A stretch of DNA of 64,000 nucleotides from Puia sp. (lineage in GTDB: Bacteria > Bacteroidota > Bacteroidia > Chitinophagales > Chitinophagaceae). Location: the NCBI GenBank assembly GCA_031292515.1, contig JARLGZ010000081.1, forward strand, positions 186,001 through 250,000. Direction: 5' to 3'. The position numbers were made by a program, and so were the translations under genes. The notes under the pieces were generated by a model that worked only from the letters and a program-made list of their open reading frames with translations, searched no databases and was not told the DNA's origin. Shown in pieces: positions 56,760 to 64,000 of the stretch; positions within the stretch are counted from its first letter, which is position 1; each line of letters opens with the position of its first letter.

Positions 56760-57929
56760 ATGTCAGACAAAAAAATCTTCATTTTTGATACCACGCTCCG
56801 CGACGGAGAACAAGTCCCGGGCTGCAAGCTCAATACGAAAGAAAAGATCGAGCTGGCCTTACAACTGGAGGCGTTGGGTGTCGATGTGCTGGAAGCAGGC
56901 TTCCCCATCTCCAGCCCCGGCGACTTCCACTCCGTGGATGAGATCTCAAAAATCATAAAGAACGCCACGGTATGCGGACTGAGCCGTGCCGTACAGAAAG
57001 ATATCGAAACGGCGGCCCAGGCCCTGAAACACGCCAAACGCCCCCGTATACACACCGGCATCGGCACCTCCGATTTTCATATTAAGGGAAAATTCAACGC
57101 GACCCGCGAAGAGATCCTTGCCCGCGCCGTCCAGGCCGTGAAATGGGCGAAGAACTTCGTCGACGATGTCGAATTCTATGCCGAAGATGCCGGCCGCACC
57201 GAAAACGAATACCTCGCCCGCGTCATCGAAGCAGTGATCGCCGCCGGCGCAACGGTCGTCAATATCCCCGATACCACCGGCTATTGCCTCCCCTATCAAT
57301 ATGGCGAAAAAATCGCCTTCCTGGTAAATAACGTAAAAAATATCGACAAGGCCGTGATCTCCTGCCATTGCCACAACGACCTCGGCCTGGCGACCGCCAA
57401 TTCCATCGCCGGGATCATGAATGGAGCCCGCCAGATCGAATGCACCATCAACGGCTTGGGCGAAAGGGCCGGGAACACCTCCCTCGAAGAAGTGGTGATG
57501 GTGATCCGCCAGCATAGGCAACTTGGCTTCTACACCGATATCAAGGCTCAGGAACTCAACCCCCTGAGCCGTCTTGTTTCCGATACCATGCGCATGCCCG
57601 TCCAGCCGAACAAGGCCATCGTAGGAGCAAACGCATTCTCCCACTCCTCCGGCATCCACCAGGATGGGTTCCTGAAAGACGCCACCACCTATGAAATCAT
57701 CAACCCCGAAGAAGTGGGCGCAGAAGGCTCCAAGATCGTCCTCACGGCCAGAAGTGGCCGTAGCGCACTGGCCTTCCGCCTGCAAAAACTCGGTTACGAT
57801 TTTAACCGCAACGACATCGACACACTGTACGAACGCTTCCTGCAGATAGCCGACACAAAAAAAGAAGTGATGGAAGACGATCTTCACAGCATGGCCAAAG
57901 CCTACACCGGATCGACCGTCAACGCCTAG
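56760..57929 (+). CDS. leuA: 2-isopropylmalate synthase, short form
   Basis: First committed enzyme of leucine synthesis: acetyl-CoA + 2-ketoisovalerate. 389 residues from the ATG at 56760, which gives the family's normal start ([20 protein letters not shown]); the frame opens 27 codons earlier without similarity. The HMGL-like barrel shows [20 protein letters not shown] and [12 protein letters not shown], and the C-terminal part has [13 protein letters not shown]. It ends at HSMAKAYTG, lacking the ~120-residue LeuA regulatory domain that binds leucine in many bacteria. The leuCDB genes follow directly, which favours LeuA over citramalate or homocitrate synthase. Confidence 0.93.
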   Translation: MSDKKIFIFDTTLRDGEQVPGCKLNTKEKIELALQLEALGVDVLEAGFPISSPGDFHSVDEISKIIKNATVCGLSRAVQKDIETAAQALKHAKRPRIHTGIGTSDFHIKGKFNATREEILARAVQAVKWAKNFVDDVEFYAEDAGRTENEYLARVIEAVIAAGATVVNIPDTTGYCLPYQYGEKIAFLVNNVKNIDKAVISCHCHNDLGLATANSIAGIMNGARQIECTINGLGERAGNTSLEEVVMVIRQHRQLGFYTDIKAQELNPLSRLVSDTMRMPVQPNKAIVGANAFSHSSGIHQDGFLKDATTYEIINPEEVGAEGSKIVLTARSGRSALAFRLQKLGYDFNRNDIDTLYERFLQIADTKKEVMEDDLHSMAKAYTGSTVNA

Positions 57930-58084
57930 TTGGTCATCAGCGTCTTGTCACAGGAACGCGGGAACACCCCGACCAGCACCGACAGGCACCCCTATCCAAA
58001 ATATCCGAATCGAGAAACAACGACCCTTTGCCCTTAAAAAAACAACCACTAGTCCCTTAGAAACAATAAAAGATTAAACAAGCC

Positions 58085-59482
58085 ATGGCAAAAACATTAT
58101 TTGAGAAGATCTGGGACCGGCACGTCGTCAAAACCATCGACGGCGGCCCCTCTGTGCTGTATATCGACAAGCATTTCATCCACGAAGTCACCAGCCCCCA
58201 GGCCTTCAAGGGCCTCGAAAAAAGGGGTCTGCCCGTATTCCGCCCCCGACAGATCGTAGCGACCGCCGACCACAACGTACCCACCGTCGACCAGCACCTT
58301 CCCATCAAGGAAGAGCTGTCACGCATCCAGGTGCAGCAGCTCCTCGATAACTGCAAAAAGAACGGCATCGAACTATACGGCCTCGGCCACCCCTACCAGG
58401 GCATCGTCCACGTGATCGGACCGGAGTTGGGCATCACCCAGCCAGGCATGACCATGGTATGCGGCGACAGCCACACCTCCACGCACGGAGCCTTCGGCGC
58501 CATCGCCTTCGGTATCGGCACCAGCGAAGTGGAAATGGTCATGGCTACCCAGTGCCTCCTGCAGAGCAAGCCCAAACTCATGCGCATCAACGTCGACGGG
58601 AAGCTGAACAAAGGGGTCGTGTCAAAAGACATTATCCTATACATCATCGCACAGATCTCCGCCAGCGGCGCCACCGGCTACTTCGTCGAATATGCCGGCT
58701 CCGCGATCCGCGACCTTTCCATGGAAGCCCGCATGACGATCTGTAACATGAGCATCGAAATGGGCGCCCGCGGCGGCATGATCGCCCCCGACGAGACGAC
58801 GTTCGCCTATATAAAGGGAAGGCAGTTCGCGCCTGCCGGGATAGCATGGGACCAGGCATTAGCCAAATGGAAACAACTCTACTCCGACAAAGACGCCCAT
58901 TTCGACAAGGAGATCCATATCGACGCGGCGACCATCGAACCCATGATCACCTACGGCACCAACCCGGGCATGGGCATGAGCGTCAGCGGTCATATCCCCG
59001 CCGAAAACGAGATCGACGAGAAAGAGAAACCCTCTTATCTGAAATCCCTGGCCTATATGGGCCTGGAGGCAGGATCCGCCATCAAAGGCCATCCGGTGGA
59101 CTATGTATTCATCGGAAGCTGCACCAACTCCAGGATCGAAGACCTGCGTATGGTTGCCTCCTTTGTAAAAGGCCGTAAAAAAGCCGACAACGTACAGGTC
59201 TGGATCGTGCCCGGCAGCAAGCAGGTCGAAAAACAAGCCATCGAAGAAGGCATCGACAAGGTCTTCGAAGAAGCCGGCTTCCACCTGCGTCAGCCCGGTT
59301 GCTCTGCCTGCCTGGGTATGAACGAAGACAAGATACCCGCCGGCAAATATTGCATCTCGACCTCGAACCGGAATTTCGAAGGCCGCCAGGGGCCCAACGC
59401 CAGGACCCTGCTCGCCAGCCCGCTGACGGCCGCCGTCGCAGCCATCACCGGCGAAGTTGCGGACGTAAGGGAATACCTATAG
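58085..59482 (+). CDS. leuC: 3-isopropylmalate dehydratase large subunit
   Basis: 465-residue aconitase-type subunit carrying the [4Fe-4S] cluster that isomerises 2- to 3-isopropylmalate with LeuD. Cluster ligands are visible in GSCTNSR and in [10 protein letters not shown]. The start [13 protein letters not shown] and [20 protein letters not shown] are typical. The stop TAG is directly followed by TGAGTGG, one unit of the heptad family. About 155 bp separate it from leuA. Confidence 0.97.
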   Translation: MAKTLFEKIWDRHVVKTIDGGPSVLYIDKHFIHEVTSPQAFKGLEKRGLPVFRPRQIVATADHNVPTVDQHLPIKEELSRIQVQQLLDNCKKNGIELYGLGHPYQGIVHVIGPELGITQPGMTMVCGDSHTSTHGAFGAIAFGIGTSEVEMVMATQCLLQSKPKLMRINVDGKLNKGVVSKDIILYIIAQISASGATGYFVEYAGSAIRDLSMEARMTICNMSIEMGARGGMIAPDETTFAYIKGRQFAPAGIAWDQALAKWKQLYSDKDAHFDKEIHIDAATIEPMITYGTNPGMGMSVSGHIPAENEIDEKEKPSYLKSLAYMGLEAGSAIKGHPVDYVFIGSCTNSRIEDLRMVASFVKGRKKADNVQVWIVPGSKQVEKQAIEEGIDKVFEEAGFHLRQPGCSACLGMNEDKIPAGKYCISTSNRNFEGRQGPNARTLLASPLTAAVAAITGEVADVREYL

Positions 59483-59640
59483 TGAGTGGTAAAAGATCCG
59501 TAAACCTTGAGAACCCGGCGCACAAAATGCAATGAGCGATCGCAGAGAAGACAGAGCCGGAATGCCGATATAAACGAAAATCACCGCCAAAAAAAAAGAT
59601 CGGACACCAGGACGATAAAACAAGGATAATAACACGACGA

Positions 59641-59697
59641 CGACAAAAACATCGATAGCAAAAACAACGGCGATAAAAACATCGACGCTAAAAAAGA
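59641..59697. repeat. ~27-bp tandem repeat in the leuD leader
   Basis: GACAAAAACATCGATAGCAA and GATAAAAACATCGACGCTAA are imperfect tandem copies with a 27-bp period, close upstream of the leuD ATG (59714). The whole 59535-59713 leader is A-rich with small repeats. Confidence 0.6.
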
Positions 59698-59713
59698 AGT
59701 TAATAGAAATAAA

Positions 59714-60307
59714 ATGAACGCAAAAGCAATCAATAAGATCTCTTCCACCACGGTTCCGCTGAACATCGAGAACGTGGACACCGACCAGATTATCCCCGCC
59801 CGCTTCCTCAAGGCGACCAGCCGCGACGGATTCGGGGAGAACCTGTTCCGTGATTGGAGGTATGATAGCAATAACCAGCCGAAAAAGGACTTCGTCCTCA
59901 ACGACCCTACCTACAAGGGAAAGATATTGGTCGCGGCCAAAAATTTCGGATGCGGGTCCAGTCGCGAACACGCCGCCTGGGCCATCAAAGACGCCGGCTT
60001 CGATGTAGTCGTGAGCAGCTTCTTCGCCGACATCTTTAAGAACAATTCCCTGAACAACTTCCTGCTGCCAGTCACCGTCAGCGAAGCCTTCCTCGAAAAG
60101 GTCTTCACCGCCATCGAAAAAGACCCTTCGACGCAAATAACGGTGAGCCTGCAGGATCAGACCATCACCCTGGACGCCACCGGCGACCGGGAGCAATTCG
60201 AGATCAACGATTATAAAAAGACCTGCCTGCTAAACGGATACGACGACATCGACTTCCTGCTCAGTATCCGCGGCGACATCGAAAAATTTGAAACGACCCT
60301 GGCGTGA
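59714..60307 (+). CDS. leuD: 3-isopropylmalate dehydratase small subunit
   Basis: 197 residues, the normal length. It partners LeuC. The swivel-domain motifs [14 protein letters not shown] and [19 protein letters not shown] are diagnostic. It follows leuC by 231 bp of A-rich repeat leader and precedes leuB by 189 bp of similar sequence (several ATATAAAA-type repeats near 60308-60350). Confidence 0.97.
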   Translation: MNAKAINKISSTTVPLNIENVDTDQIIPARFLKATSRDGFGENLFRDWRYDSNNQPKKDFVLNDPTYKGKILVAAKNFGCGSSREHAAWAIKDAGFDVVVSSFFADIFKNNSLNNFLLPVTVSEAFLEKVFTAIEKDPSTQITVSLQDQTITLDATGDREQFEINDYKKTCLLNGYDDIDFLLSIRGDIEKFETTLA

Positions 60308-60496
60308 TATAAAACTGGCATAATATAAAAATGATATAAAAGAAGCTGGTTGAAGACCAACCTGATCCGAAGAGCCCCCATGACCTGAAGCGACACGGGA
60401 TGGTATACCTGGAAAAATGACAGAAACGACAATATCTAGAATCGACAACATAGCAAGAAGCAAAACTTATATAAACCCAATCAGTCAAGCCAACAT

Positions 60497-61612
60497 ATGC
60501 AAAAGAACATCGTAGTCATAGAAGGAGACGGCATCGGCCCGGAAGTGACCCGCCAGGCCATCAAAGTATTGAACGCCATCGCGGAACAAGGCGGCCACGA
60601 ATTCAACTATAAATATTGCCTGATGGGAGCCGACGCCATCGACAAGACCGGCAACCCGCTCCCCGACGAGACCATCGAAGCCGCGCTGAATAGCGACGCG
60701 ATCCTCTTTGGCGCCATCGGCCATCCCAAATACGATAACGACCCTACCGCGAAGATCAGGCCCGAACAAGGTCTGCTAAAACTGCGGAAGTCCCTGCAGC
60801 TCTTTGCCAACATACGACCCGTGTCTACCTATCCCGCCCTGCAGCACCTTTCTCCGCTCAAGGCCAAAAACCTGGAAGATGTCGACTTCGTCATATTCCG
60901 TGAACTGACCGGCGGCATCTATTTCGGAAAGAAAGAGCTCAGTGCAGACGGCAGACAGGCATCGGACGACTGCGTCTATTCTTACGAAGAGATCGAACGC
61001 ATCGCCCACCTGGCCTTCAAACAGGCACAGCAAAGGAGAAAGAAACTCACCCTCGTAGACAAAGCCAACGTACTCGAGACTTCCAGACTCTGGAGAAGAG
61101 TGGTCCAGGAGATCGCCCCCCAGTATAGCGACGTAGCCGTTGACTTCCTGTTTGTGGACAACGCCGCCATGCAGATCATCCTCAACCCGAAACAGTTCGA
61201 CGTAGTCCTCACCGAAAATATGTTCGGAGACATCATCAGCGACGAAGCCAGCGTCATCAGCGGATCACTGGGCCTGCTCCCCTCCGCCTCTATCGGAAAA
61301 GGAGCGGCTCTTTTCGAACCCATACACGGCTCTTATCCCCAGGCGGCCGGCAAAGACATCGCCAACCCGCTGGGATCCATCCTGTCCGCAGCGATGCTCC
61401 TCGACCATTTCGGGCTGGGCGCAGAAGCTACCAAAATCAGGGAGGCCGTAAACTGGACCCTTCAGAATGGTTTTGTAACAAAAGATATCGACCCCATTAA
61501 TTTTTACTTTACCACCACCATCGGCGAACTCATCAGCGACTATGTCGGTGGCAAAATTCCGGGCGATATCCATAAGGAGAATATTGAATTGAGGAAGTCG
61601 ACGATTATATAG
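60497..61612 (+). CDS. leuB: 3-isopropylmalate dehydrogenase
   Basis: 371-residue NAD-dependent dehydrogenase that makes 2-ketoisocaproate. It shows the N-terminal VIEGDGIGPEVTRQAIKVL, substrate-binding RKSLQLFANIRPV and the C-terminal TENMFGDIISDEASVISGSL and HGSYPQAAGKDIANPLGSIL. It completes leuACDB. The stop TAG (61610-61612) is the first base triplet of a heptad array (TAGTGAGTGGTGAGTGG). Confidence 0.98.
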   Translation: MQKNIVVIEGDGIGPEVTRQAIKVLNAIAEQGGHEFNYKYCLMGADAIDKTGNPLPDETIEAALNSDAILFGAIGHPKYDNDPTAKIRPEQGLLKLRKSLQLFANIRPVSTYPALQHLSPLKAKNLEDVDFVIFRELTGGIYFGKKELSADGRQASDDCVYSYEEIERIAHLAFKQAQQRRKKLTLVDKANVLETSRLWRRVVQEIAPQYSDVAVDFLFVDNAAMQIILNPKQFDVVLTENMFGDIISDEASVISGSLGLLPSASIGKGAALFEPIHGSYPQAAGKDIANPLGSILSAAMLLDHFGLGAEATKIREAVNWTLQNGFVTKDIDPINFYFTTTIGELISDYVGGKIPGDIHKENIELRKSTII

Positions 61613-61735
61613 TGAGTGGTGAGTGGTCAGTAGTGAGTGGATCGTCAAATAATGGTGAGAGGTGAGTTGTGAGTGCCGTGTACAAGTCTTTTAGCTTTAA
61701 ATAACGCTACTCACAACTCACCACTCAATACTGAC
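61611..61735. repeat. Inverted pair of heptanucleotide arrays between leuB and the ilv leader
   Basis: A left array TGAGTGGTGAGTGGTCAGTA begins at the leuB stop. A right array in reverse orientation (ACTCACAACTCACCACTCAA) ends at 61735. TGAGTGGTGAGT (61613-61624) and ACTCACCACTCA (61716-61727) are perfect 12-bp complements, so the RNA can fold into a long hairpin. There is no T-run, so it is not a plain terminator. Confidence 0.75.
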
Positions 61736-61746
61736 TAAAAAAGTTC

Positions 61747-61777
61747 TTTGTATATTCAAAAGGCGGGCGTATATTCA
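61747..61777 (+). promoter_or_regulatory. Promoter of the ilv leader
   Basis: TTTG at 61747-61750, a 19-bp spacer, then TATATTCA at 61770-61777 (TAnnTTTG with two changes at the end). Transcription would begin near 61782, 15 nt before the leader peptide ATG. The position right before the leader supports separate control of ilvE and ilvD from leuB. Confidence 0.55.
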
Positions 61778-61796
61778 TAGTACAATAACGTTCTCC

Positions 61797-61892
61797 ATGT
61801 CGAAGCGCAGTATGAATCTAGTAATTACAACTCTCTCCACGATTCTCGTGGTGGTGGTGATTATTATTCCTGCAATTCCGGGAGGGGGCTAA
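61797..61892 (+). CDS. ilvL: ilv leader (attenuator) peptide
   Basis: 31-residue peptide starting MSKRSMNLV and continuing ITTLSTILVVVVIIIPAIP then three Gly and TAA. Fourteen residues are Leu, Val or Ile, including four GTG codons followed by three ATT codons. This is the form of the ilvGMEDA leader peptide of enteric bacteria. Its role is not to act as protein: ribosome stalling at Val/Ile codons under starvation should prevent the downstream terminator from folding. It is too short for automatic ORF calls. Confidence is high because peptide content, terminator and the following ilvE/ilvD genes agree. Confidence 0.85.
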   Translation: MSKRSMNLVITTLSTILVVVVIIIPAIPGGG

Positions 61893-61957
61893 AGTAGAAA
61901 ACGAACAAAACGAAGATACTACGCGACCCGCCTCCCAGGAGGCGGGTCGCTTTTTTT
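61837..61957 (+). promoter_or_regulatory. Transcription attenuator of ilvED
   Basis: Three competing structures are visible. A 5' hairpin CCACGA/TCGTGG (61837-61851) lies within the peptide's codons just before and at the Val run. GGGAGG at the end of the peptide (61880-61885) can pair with CCTCCC (61931-61936), forming an antiterminator. CCTCC is also part of the terminator stem. A ribosome stalled on the Val/Ile codons leaves GGGAGG free and allows readthrough; one that reaches the TAA covers it and permits termination. Confidence 0.7.
61923..61957 (+). terminator. Attenuator terminator before ilvE
   Basis: GCGACCCGCCTCC and GGAGGCGGGTCGC form a perfect 13-bp stem with a tiny loop, followed by seven T. 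It lies 24 bp before the ilvE ATG and after the leader peptide, so it can only be a conditional stop for the genes downstream. Confidence 0.95.
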
Positions 61958-61981
61958 ATCCCTCCATCAAAAAACTTGTAT

Positions 61982-62893
61982 ATGGCATCTTATTATAATG
62001 GACATACCATCCTTTGGCTCGACGGGGCTTTTGTAAAAGCCTCGGAAGCAAAGACAGACCTCTATGGTCAGTCCCTGCATTACGGTTATGCGGTATTTGA
62101 AGGCATAAGATCCTACAGGAATGTGAAGGGATTGACGAAGATCTTCAAAGCACGCGAACATTTCGAACGCCTGAGGAATTCGGCCCGCGCACTCAACCTG
62201 CCCTATCCCTGGTCAACGGAAGAATTGATCGAAAACACCTATGCCGTGCTGACAAAAAACAACCAGCAGAACGCGTATATACGCCCCCTGGTCTATGCGC
62301 CGGCCAATATGAGCTTCGCAAAAAATACAGAATCTCATATCGCCATCGAGACATGGGAGATGGAACCCTTCCTCGGCGACAAGCTTTTACGGGTAATGGT
62401 CTCCGGCTTTCAGCGACCCAACCCGAAAGGCTTCAAAATAGAAGCAAAAGCATCCGGCCATTATGTGAACTCCATATTGGCAAGCCAGGAAGCAAAAGCC
62501 GCAGGGTATGACGAGGCGCTCCTGACTGATATGAACGGGTATGTGGCCGAAGGACCCGGCGCCAACGTCTTTTTCGAGAAAGACGGCGTGCTGTATACCC
62601 CCGCCGCCGGTAATATCCTGCCCGGCATCACAAGGGCCACCGTCATTGAAATCTGCCACCAGTCGGGCATCCCCGTGAAAGAGCAGTTCTTCACCGTCGA
62701 AGCGCTCAAAGAAGCCGACACGGCCTTCTTCTGCGGCACGGCGGCAGAAGTGATCGGCTGGGAATCCCTGGACGGACAGCCCTTTAAAAAGAGATGGATC
62801 GGCTCCCTGTCTCACCGGATCCAACAGGCCTACCAGGACCGGGTCATAGAAAAACAGCCGGAAGAAAGATTCGCGGAACTGGAAAAAGTATAA
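61982..62893 (+). CDS. ilvE: Branched-chain amino-acid aminotransferase
   Basis: 303 residues from the ATG at 61982 (a TTG two codons earlier is less likely). Class IV PLP enzyme that gives the last step of Leu, Ile and Val synthesis. The motifs SLHYGYAVFEGIRSY, the PLP-lysine block EAKASGHYVNSILASQEAKA, and YVAEGPGANVFFEKDG, NILPGITRATV are typical. It is the first structural gene after the attenuator. The D-amino-acid transaminase alternative is unlikely in this context. Confidence 0.95.
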   Translation: MASYYNGHTILWLDGAFVKASEAKTDLYGQSLHYGYAVFEGIRSYRNVKGLTKIFKAREHFERLRNSARALNLPYPWSTEELIENTYAVLTKNNQQNAYIRPLVYAPANMSFAKNTESHIAIETWEMEPFLGDKLLRVMVSGFQRPNPKGFKIEAKASGHYVNSILASQEAKAAGYDEALLTDMNGYVAEGPGANVFFEKDGVLYTPAAGNILPGITRATVIEICHQSGIPVKEQFFTVEALKEADTAFFCGTAAEVIGWESLDGQPFKKRWIGSLSHRIQQAYQDRVIEKQPEERFAELEKV

Positions 62894-63236
62894 CCGGAAA
62901 AATATAAATCTATAAAACACAGACCGATAAGATCAACGGATCAGCAAAATCAACAGATTAATTATAGTAACGACAGATCACAATAGCAACAAACCAGAAT
63001 AGTAACAGATCAAAAAATCAAGTAGATCAAAAAAACGCCAAATCAATAAAGACAACAGATTCTATAAAGACAAGCAAATCGAATAGACCAATAAAAGCAT
63101 TAAATCAATAAAGACGACAGATTTGTAAAATCCGCAGATCGATAAGAGCAGCAGATCATAACAAATCGTATTAACAGCAGATCATATTAATAGCAGATCA
63201 CAATCTATCAGAAATAAAAAAACACAAGACTAAGCC
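62894..63236. repeat. A-rich repeat leader between ilvE and ilvD
   Basis: 343 bp without a gene, made of short degenerate repeats such as AACAGATCA and CAGATCATA. AAATCAATAAAGACAACAGA at 63040 recurs at 63102 with one change (22 bp, 62-bp period). There are many in-phase stops and no terminator. It looks like an expanded leader running up to the ilvD ATG. Confidence 0.65.
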
Positions 63237-64000
63237 ATGGAATTGAATAAGTACAGTAAGACACTCACGCAAGACCCGACGCAACCCGCCGCACAGGCGA
63301 TGTTGTATGGCATTGGACTGACAGACGAAGACCTGAAGAAAGCACAGGTGGGCGTGGCCAGCATGGGATATGACGGCAACACCTGCAATATGCATCTGAA
63401 TGACCTGGCCAAACTGGTCAAGGAAGGCACCTGGAAACAAGACCTTGTGGGCCTCATCTTTAACACCATCGGCGTGAGCGATGGCATGAGCAACGGTACG
63501 GACGGGATGCGCTACTCTCTGGTAAGCCGCGACCTGATCGCCGACTCCATCGAAGCCGTCTGCGGCGCACAATACTATGACGGCCTGATCACCCTGCCCG
63601 GATGCGACAAAAACATGCCCGGCTCCATCATCGCCATGGGGCGCCTCGACCGCCCTTCGATCATGGTCTACGGCGGCACGATCGCACCCGGCCACTACAA
63701 AGGCCAGGATCTCAATATCATCTCTTCTTTTGAAGCCCTGGGACAAAAGATCGCCGGAAAACTGGACGACGCCGACTTCAAAGGCATCGTCATGAACTCC
63801 TGCCCCGGCGCCGGCGCCTGCGGAGGCATGTATACCGCGAACACTATGGCCGCCGCCATCGAAGCCCTGGGCATGAGCCTCCCCTATTCCTCTTCCAGCC
63901 CCGCGCTCAGCGAAGAGAAAAAGAAGGAATGCCTGGCAGCGGGAGCGGCCATCCGCCTGCTGCTCGAAAAAGATATCAGACCTTCGCATATCATGACACG
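63237..64000 (+). CDS. ilvD: Dihydroxy-acid dehydratase, C-terminus cut by window edge
   Basis: Open from the ATG at 63237 to the right edge (254 codons; the full enzyme has about 560). It dehydrates dihydroxy acids in Ile and Val synthesis. The start [20 protein letters not shown] and the Fe-S cysteine motifs [21 protein letters not shown] and [18 protein letters not shown] are diagnostic. It lies downstream of the attenuator and ilvE, presumably in the same operon, with further ilv genes likely beyond the window. Confidence 0.95.
   Translation, partial: MELNKYSKTLTQDPTQPAAQAMLYGIGLTDEDLKKAQVGVASMGYDGNTCNMHLNDLAKLVKEGTWKQDLVGLIFNTIGVSDGMSNGTDGMRYSLVSRDLIADSIEAVCGAQYYDGLITLPGCDKNMPGSIIAMGRLDRPSIMVYGGTIAPGHYKGQDLNIISSFEALGQKIAGKLDDADFKGIVMNSCPGAGACGGMYTANTMAAAIEALGMSLPYSSSSPALSEEKKKECLAAGAAIRLLLEKDIRPSHIMT

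Noticed and set aside
57930-58084. Possible leader peptide or attenuator before leuC
   Set aside because: No frame rich in Leu codons and no terminator hairpin was found; the same holds for the leuA upstream region at 56595-56759.
61761-61767. AGGCGGG upstream of the ilv leader as an antiterminator arm
   Set aside because: It is complementary to the terminator's 5' arm, but lies inside the spacer of the likely promoter and would not be transcribed from it.

Overview
The window looks like a chromosome segment of a moderately GC-rich Bacteroidota, most likely Chitinophagaceae. The reasons are a SusC/SusD polysaccharide-utilisation locus with its own ECF sigma factor and FecR-type anti-sigma factor, paired FG-GAP/UnbV lipoproteins, a DUF4202 protein, promoter-like TAnnTTTG boxes, A-rich leaders without Shine-Dalgarno sequences, and the overall protein relatedness. 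No rRNA, tRNA, CRISPR array or intact insertion sequence was seen.

Layout. 1-19289 (minus strand) is a glycan-utilisation locus read sigma > FecR > SusC > SusD > GH89-GH20 fusion > GH35 > membrane acetyltransferase homologue > GH92 (cut by the left edge). 19390-34773 holds two large FG-GAP/UnbV lipoproteins, a secreted Gly/Pro-rich protein, DUF4202, a GH29 alpha-L-fucosidase, a phosphoribosyltransferase whose reading frame contains heptanucleotide arrays, and an SRPBCC-like protein. 35382-44855 holds a membrane transglutaminase-like protein, a Gfo/Idh/MocA oxidoreductase, a polyprenyl-phosphate sugar transferase, an M1 peptidase, an M1-like pseudo-peptidase fused to an outer-membrane barrel, and an acyltransferase-like protein. 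45027-46014 is an AT-rich two-gene island of unknown function. 46131-56594 (minus) is housekeeping: ispD, heptose-7-phosphate kinase, an amino-acid permease, an OmpH-like protein, rpoC (without rpoB beside it) and a large helical protein. 56760-64000 (plus) is branched-chain amino-acid synthesis: leuA, leuC, leuD, leuB, then an attenuator, ilvE and ilvD (cut by the right edge).

How the parts fit. The enzymes of the glycan locus plus the nearby fucosidase (alpha-mannosidase, beta-galactosidase, alpha- and beta-N-acetylglucosaminidase, alpha-fucosidase) match a complex host-like or N-glycan-like substrate, imported by SusCD and sensed through the STN domain of SusC, FecR and the sigma factor. 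The leu/ilv cluster appears to be split by a classical transcription attenuator: a 31-residue leader peptide with runs of Val and Ile codons, a possible antiterminator and a strong terminator just before ilvE.

The most notable non-coding signals are this ilv attenuator; a possible antisense small RNA in the susC leader; a dispersed family of TGAGTGG-type heptanucleotide arrays that often begin at stop codons and twice lie in frame inside a gene; and unrelated short tandem repeats (about 14-27 bp) directly upstream of many start codons. All assignments come from reading the sequence. No database search was run.
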